Shown in pieces: positions 58,891 through 64,000 of a stretch of 64,000 nucleotides of DNA. Where the stretch lies: assembly GCA_965153355.1 (NCBI GenBank), contig OZ231127.1, positions 100,626,001 through 100,690,000 on the forward strand, given 5' to 3'. The notes below the pieces were generated by a model. The model had not been told where the DNA came from. It did not search any database and saw only the letters and a program-made list of their open reading frames with translations. Origin of the DNA: Flaccisagitta enflata. Lineage: Eukaryota > Chaetognatha > Sagittoidea > Aphragmophora. The position numbers and the translations under genes were made by a program. Each line of letters starts with the position of its first letter. The stretch's first letter is position 1.

Positions 58891-59656
58891 TATTCGACTT
58901 GTGCTCATAAATGGACCTACAAACAGACCAACAGACAGGCAGATACTCTTACAGAATTGCGTGTCGACAGCAATGGATCATACTTGCTCTGCTTATGGAA
59001 GTTAAAATGGTTAGGCCCTGGCCTAGAGCTCCGTTGAACGTGTATTTTGCGTAATTCTATCCCCATCTTTATTCAGCCTCCTCCTCCTCCCCTCCCCCCC
59101 CCCACTACCACCATTCACCACTCCTCATTATATGGGCATGTGTGCATGTACGAACATGATGAGCAAAAATGATTCTCCTTTGCCATACGGTTTGTGTACA
59201 TTCCGGAAGCAGAACTTTTGAGTTTCATCAGAAATGAGAGAGAGATAGCGACATTTAGATTAATGAGATAGCGAAATATGAAATAAAGGGGCGCGCTGAT
59301 GATAAAATATAGCACAAATAGCTACGCACAAAAGACTAAACCCAAAAGGCAAAAAATGTATGTTTTCATGCTTCTCATCTTGATTCATATGTTTTAAGTT
59401 TAAAATCGCGATGCTTGTGCATATTCATGATTGGACATCTGTCTTGATAGATTCAACATTTCTACTGAAATTACTGAAAGAATCAGAAAAAGCGAGAATT
59501 CGCCCGATTAACAACGTCACTTCCGGTTCCAACGCGGAGACCTAGAATTGCTCTGATGGTCCATTTTCTGGTTCTAAAAGACTGCCAAGACACCAGTACG
59601 AGTCAAGCTGGTCGGAGAATACTTGATATATCAATATAAGTCATTTTGGTACAGGC

Positions 59657-60030
59657 TAATCTTCAAGTATCAGCTCCCAACTTGCCCTCTCAGGTACCTA
59701 ACCAGCCCTTCAAGGCCTCAAATCAGCCTTACAAGACACCAAACCAGCCTTAACATGCTTCAAATCTGCCCTACCAGGCTCCAAATGTTTTCTAAAGCCA
59801 AAGTCAATGGTTTCTTGGCCAAAATTTGCCTTCAGCGCTTCACAGACCTAAAATCAGCCATATCAGCCTCAAAATTGCATGATTACTGTCTGTACTGCTA
59901 TAGATAAAAATTTCAGCAGATTTTGCTCAGGCATCCGTCTTACTCTTATATGATACATAAGATAAAAAACTTAAGTTAGTTGACTTATCCATGTCTAACC
60001 ATTGGGAAATTAGAATTACATGATTTGACT
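59657..60030. other. No gene; CAGCCTT-type degenerate units
   Basis: Degraded AGGCCTCAAATCAGCCTTAC units at 59690-59880; otherwise unique. Confidence 0.5.
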
Positions 60031-60233
60031 TTTTAGTCGCGTGCTACGCGACTCTACACCCCGCTTTGTCGGTCCGTCAGTCCGTCCGTCGGTCCGTCCG
60101 TTGGTCACACTTTACTTTTTTTGGGTTTTTGAGGTTTTTGGCATCACTGCTCCTGCCCAAATGATCTGGTAACCTCAATTATGGCCCCTGCCCACCCGCA
60201 CGCGACTGGGGTAGCCGTGTATCCGGCCTTGTT
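60031..60233 (+). mobile_element. Family A element, reference-like 203 bp
   Basis: TTTTAGTCGCGTGCTACGCG ... GCCGTGTATCCGGCCTTGTT, nearly the same as 39722-39920. Confidence 0.88.
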
Positions 60234-60600
60234 GCAGGGTGAAGAAGGTTTTCTATTACCATTTTGGGCAATGATAATGTCATTAGTTAAATGAGGTAAT
60301 TTTTTTAGATTTGTACCCAGGAGAGAGCTTATTCTTTTCTTTCAAATGGTACCAACCAGAGGTATCTACAACGGCTTTTTATTGAGTTATGAATTTTTAA
60401 ATCTTTTTTTTTTTTTACATCCCGGGATTTTGCGCAATTTTCACCGTTTTTTTGGTTATTCCCAACACTTAAAGAATAAGCTCTTGCTTGCAACATTTGA
60501 CACTAGGGAATCAAAAGACCAGTAATTTTCTACCTACACACATGCAAAATCAAGAAAATATGCTCCCTTTTTATGCCCCATTGCCTTGTTGCAAATACCC
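60234..60600. other. Diverged interspersed repeat, no gene
   Basis: Similar in inverted orientation to 52500-52700 (TCTTTCAAATGGTACCAACC; GCTCTTGCTTGCAAC). Confidence 0.45.
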
Positions 60601-60617
60601 CCTCTCTCAAGACACCC

Positions 60618-61760
60618 TAATTTTGAGTCATCTTGCGTCATTCTAAGTCATTTTGAGCCATTTTTCTTTTTTGTACCACGTCTCATTTTTAATGATTTTG
60701 AATCATTTTAAGTCAATTTGAGTCATTTTGAGTTATCTGAGCCATTATTTTCATTTTTGTACTATATCTCTTCGAGTCATTTTGAATTATTTTGTGTCAT
60801 TTTGAGTCATTTTGAGTCATTCTGAGTCATTCTGAGTCATTCTTAGTCATTCTTAGTCATTCTGAGTCATTCTGAGTTATTCTGAGCCATTTTTTTCATT
60901 TTTGTACTACATCTCATTTTGAGTCATTTTGAATTATTTTAAGTTGGTTGGGTCGTCTGGAGTTATTTTGAGTCATTTTTTTGTTGTTTTTGGTCATTTT
61001 TGGTTGCTTTTAGTCATTTTTGTTCATTCTTGATCAATCACGTCACTTTGTTCATTTAGGTCATTTGAGTCATTTGTGGTCATTTAAAGTAGTTTTAAGT
61101 CATTTTAAGTCATTTTGAGACATTTCAGGTCATTTTTGGTCATTTTACATGTTTTTTTGGTATTTTTTGATTATGTTTTTTGGTTTTTTGGTTGTTTGGA
61201 TTTAAGGTTTTTTTGGTATTTTTTGATTATGATTTTTGGTTTTTGGTTTTTGATTTTTGGTCATTTTACATGGTTTTTGGTATGTTTTGGTCATTTGTTT
61301 TTGGTTCTTTGGTTTTGTGGTTCTTGGTTTTTTGGTATTATTTGGTCATTGATGTTTTTGGTTTTTGGGTTTTTGGATTTTTGGGTTTTTGGGCTTTTGG
61401 TTTTTGGTTTTTGGTTAATGGTTTTTGGTTATTGGTTATTGGTTATTGGTTTTTGGTTTTTGGTTTTGGTTTTAGTTTTGGTTTTTTTTTTGGTTTTGGT
61501 TTTTGTTTTTTGGTTTTTTTTTTTTGTTTTTGTTTTTTTTTTTTATGTTTTTGGTTTTTTGGTTTTTGGTTTTGGTTTTGGTTTTGGTGTTTTGGTTTTA
61601 GGTGTTGGCCTTTTGGTTTTTGGTTTTTGGTTTTGGTTTTTGGTTTTTTTGGTTTTTTTTTTGGTTTTTTTTTTGTTTTTGGTAGTTTATGTTTTTTAGT
61701 ATGTTTTGGTCATTTATGTTTATTGGTAAGTTTTGGTCATTTATGTTATTTCAAGTGTGC
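60618..61760. repeat. AGTCATTTTG array then GGTTTTTTGG array
   Basis: AGTCATTCTG/AGTCATTTTG units to about 61150, then T/G-rich GGTTTTTGGTT runs to about 61690. Long Phe/Gly/Leu frames here are low-complexity artefacts. Confidence 0.9.
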
Positions 61761-62340
61761 TGATTTAAGTCTGCTGGTTGAAGGGAAAGGAATGCTTGTT
61801 AAAATAGCATATTGGATGATTCCTAGGTGCACCCTGAATAGAACCATAGTCATGAAAACTCAGTTCAGATTTGCTCTTTCAAGATAAATGTTGGAAGTCC
61901 TACAAAAAGTGCGAAGTCGTTTGATTTGAATATATGAGTTGAAAGCCCTTTTATCAAGCTTTGTTATCATGGTTTCATATGACTCAACTTCGCACTTTTA
62001 GTTATGTTTTTTCACCTAAAAAAATTATATTGCATATTTTTGTTGTCCAACACTAGCTCTATTGATTTGTGAAAAAGGTCAGGTCCACTCGCTGTGTAAC
62101 GCCAAAGTGTACTTCCCCACTGTGTATTCTACTCACTCCACACTACTACGTGGTGGTTGACACTGAGATTCAAGAAGAAATTGTGCAAAGAATAACTGTT
62201 TGCAGATAAAGGCTCTGCTTACTGAACCTCTGCAAGTTCTACATAATTATTCTCTGTTGTTTTTTTTTTTCTTTCTTTTTTTAATCATAATTTCTTCAAA
62301 GATGCTTTTTTTCATATCTCTCAACCGACAACGCTAACAA
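61761..62340. other. No gene; small inverted repeat
   Basis: AAAGTGCGAAGTCGTTTGAT (61904) pairs with GACTCAACTTCGCACTTTT (61982-62000), a possible 100-bp MITE remnant. Confidence 0.45.
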
Positions 62341-62649
62341 CGATAACGACAACAACGACAACGACGACGACTGGTGCTGTTGTTCAGCCTCCTCGTGGAG
62401 CCAGCAGGATACACTTCAGCGGCAAACAGGACAACAAGGCCTGTTCGAACAAGACAATGGTGGAAATCAAAAGTCGTACACTGGCGTTGTTTTTATGGGC
62501 GACGGAGTGGGGGGCCCAGCCGACCTCTTCACCTCCCAAAACAACTGCAAGGCTAGGGCCCTCCCGGTCTGTCACGACGAAGGAGATGCCAGGTCAGGAC
62601 GAAAGAATGGGAGGAAAGCAAAGGGAAGAGGTGGAATGGAGATGCAGTG

Positions 62650-63070
62650 GACAGGAATGAGATAAATGTGGAGGTGGAGGTGTATGACTGCCGTGTATGC
62701 GGGCGCGTATGCAAGTCACTGGCGGAGGATGCATGAGGAGTCAAAAATGAAAAAGAAGTTTGTCTGCTAAAAATGTGGTCGCGAATGCAAGAAAGCGTCT
62801 GAATCAAAAAAACATGGAAAAGTGTGTGGAGGAGCGAAAGCGAGCTCGAATGATCGAGTGAGATGAGTGTGTGGAAAAGAGTACGCAAAATCGTATTTCC
62901 GGAAGCACCAAAACACTTGCGTCGTATGGCAGGAACAGGAGGTGGAGGAAGTCGAGTGACGTGCGGCAGCAAGGGGGCAATGTCCGGCGTGTGGAATTGT
63001 AATGAGGAAGGACAACCTGGCCAGGCATAAACGGGAAGCGTGTCATCCGGGAGGAGAGGCAGGTCCCTAA
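62650..63070 (+). pseudogene. Decayed C2HC zinc-finger protein, C-terminal part
   Basis: Four zinc-knuckle-like units are readable across frames. Unit 1 begins YDCRVCGRVCKSL and is then frameshifted near 62720. Unit 2 is FVC(stop)KCGRECKK...H...C. Unit 3 is CGKEYAKSYFRKHQNTC, with a TGA where its first Cys is expected. Unit 4 is CPACGIVMRKDNLARHKREAC-like, intact, and the frame ends at 63068-63070. Spacing is C-x2-C-x11/12-H-x3/4-C. At least three in-frame stops and one frameshift mark it as dead. CxxCGRxCKS fingers are common in transposon-encoded and DNA-binding proteins; the family was not determined. Confidence 0.6.
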
Positions 63071-63096
63071 CGGGGCGACAAGCCTATCAAGATTCA

Positions 63097-63147
63097 AGAA
63101 GACGGCGACGACGACGGCGACGATGATGGCGACGACGACGGCGACGG
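63097..63147. repeat. Short (GAC)n array
   Basis: Imperfect GAC triplets after the zinc-finger stop. Confidence 0.85.
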
Positions 63148-63243
63148 AATGTACAAAGCCAAATGTGATGCAAGTGAAGCCAAACGTAATGCAATTTACA
63201 CCCGGGTACGATCCCAGCTAGTGCTCGAGCGCAGGTTCCACTA

Positions 63244-63310
63244 CACTTTTTTTTTATTATAAGAGACCAGTTTATAAGAGACATGAGCCTGAGATTTACC
63301 AAAATTTTAA
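63244..63310 (+). mobile_element. Partial copy of the CACTTTTTT MITE
   Basis: TA then CACTTTTTTTTTATTATAAG, as at 111 and 625. No right end was identified. Confidence 0.4.
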
Positions 63311-63480
63311 GAACAAAATGAGGGAATGCCCAGGCTGAGATATAGTTTTGGCCATTTTCAAAAAGATTTCTTTTTAGTTTCTTATCTTAAAGATTAATTT
63401 TATTTAAATTTGAAAAAAAAAATATCTTCTTTTTTTAGTTTGCCTATGAAATCAGGCATTAAATGAAATAAACCATGAAG

Positions 63481-63726
63481 TGGCGAACTGTGTTGTATGC
63501 TGACTGACTGGAGGGATTTAATCCCTCGGACGCAGGAATAATCAACGCGATAGCCAGTGAAATAATTCTGGATTCCTCTCTTACTGAGGCTATTTATATC
63601 CGATGGTTGGAGAGGAAGAGAGAGAGATCGTGTTATAATTGGAAGAGGATTGTTATGAGACCGTCGGGTCGGAATGCTTCCGCTTCCGGCCCGAAGTCCA
63701 TGACCTCCTCTATTCCCTATATGACT
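63481..63726 (-). repeat. 3' LTR (246 bp), second copy of left-end family
   Basis: Reverse complement of 788-1033 with about four substitutions and equal length. The G-rich tract lies immediately upstream in element orientation, and no primer-binding site follows it. It is therefore the 3' LTR of an element whose body extends off the right edge. Confidence 0.7.
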
Positions 63727-63739
63727 CTCCCCCCGACCA
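63727..63739 (-). promoter_or_regulatory. Polypurine tract beside the 3' LTR
   Basis: On the minus strand the sequence GGTCGGGGGGAG abuts the LTR start AGTCAT, the expected place for plus-strand priming. Confidence 0.55.
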
Positions 63740-64000
63740 AAGGATATCCCGCGCCATTAAGAGGGAATCCTTGTATTCAAAAGAAAATAGGGAACAATTT
63801 TAACCAACGATTTGAACAATGGAATGCAATAACATTGTACAGAGTGGTGAACATATTTCAAGGTAATGTAAAATGACTTCTGAGGTTCGAATGAGGAATT
63901 TGCATTAATGAAATATTTTGAACTATAAACAACGTGTGTGAAAAGAATGTCGATATTTACGCAACAATGACTTTAAAGGGCAACTGGTCGATCGATACTA
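63740..64000. other. Possible interior of the right-end retrotransposon
   Basis: No coding frame was recognised on the minus strand. On the plus strand a frame crosses the LTR edge (EEDCYETVGSECFRF to about 63800), which is probably coincidental. Confidence 0.35.

Larger units (their letters stand above)
55986..59656 (-). mobile_element. Long-TIR element copy 2, 3.7 kb, TA TSD
   Basis: GCCTGTACCGAAATGACAAT at the left and the complement at the right, with TA outside both. It aligns in inverted order with 23151-26476, including the GTGACTAGACT...CCACGCATCTAT block (56935-56970), the TTC array (57711-57762) and the CATTTACAAAAGCGTCAT block. It additionally contains a pogo-like MITE (57078). 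No transposase. Confidence 0.8.

Noticed and set aside
61115-61887. Long Phe/Gly/Val/Leu-rich open frames (194 and 235 codons)
   Set aside because: They arise from the GGTTTTTTGG low-complexity run; no initiation context or domain.
63607-63876. Plus-strand 89-codon frame across the right LTR
   Set aside because: Mostly LTR sequence; a related frame on the left copy's minus strand diverges exactly at the LTR edge, so it is not a conserved gene.

Overview
The window is eukaryotic and almost certainly from an invertebrate animal. The evidence is an exon of a metazoan-type XK-related (Xkr) membrane protein, an F-box-like gene, reverse-transcriptase fragments of LINE elements, LTR retrotransposons, and very many MITE-like and satellite sequences. 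No ribosomal RNA, tRNA, operon or prokaryotic feature was seen. The species cannot be named from this sequence. Genes are sparse and mostly broken. Perhaps two thirds of the window is transposon or simple repeat.

Layout. 1-7,200: a TA-flanked MITE, then the 5' end of an LTR retrotransposon (LTR 788-1033, primer-binding site, minisatellite leader, decayed Q/N/P-rich gag-like genes). A hAT-type MITE with a perfect 8-bp target duplication lies inside the second of these genes, and a LINE RT fragment ends it. 7,200-9,000: microsatellites and a 989-bp foldback element. 9,031-16,678: a structurally complete LTR element (two 765-bp LTRs, about 98% identical by eye, TSD ATGG) with no gag or pol. Its only gene-like content is an F-box-like reading frame on the minus strand. 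16,800-23,150: satellites, hAT MITE, LINE endonuclease fragment. 23,151-26,476 and 55,986-59,656: two inverted copies of a 3.3-3.7 kb TIR element that carry the same nested smaller elements. 27,200-31,700: several TA-flanked MITEs, one with its paralogous empty site nearby. 32,500-38,200: an 81-bp minisatellite at three loci. At one locus it forms an in-frame C-terminal extension of the Xkr-like gene (38,200-36,436, minus). 38,200-55,800: 21-bp-core foldback elements, hairpin-ended elements carrying large AGTCATT or AATTACC arrays, and a LINE thumb fragment beside a 33-base N gap. 60,000-64,000: arrays, a decayed C2HC zinc-finger gene, and the PPT plus 3' LTR of a second copy of the left-end retrotransposon in opposite orientation.

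Two non-autonomous families dominate and appear undescribed as far as I can tell. Family A has a palindromic AGTCGCGTGCACGCGACT end and a GGCCTTGTT end, is about 200 bp when simple, and grows to 3.6 kb when filled with satellite. Family C has long inverted ends built around GCGGCCCCGAAGGGG and a core of 21-bp units (GGCCTGARATYTGCYCTCTCA-like). They nest in one another and in larger TIR elements. All identifications are from reading the sequence; no database search was run.
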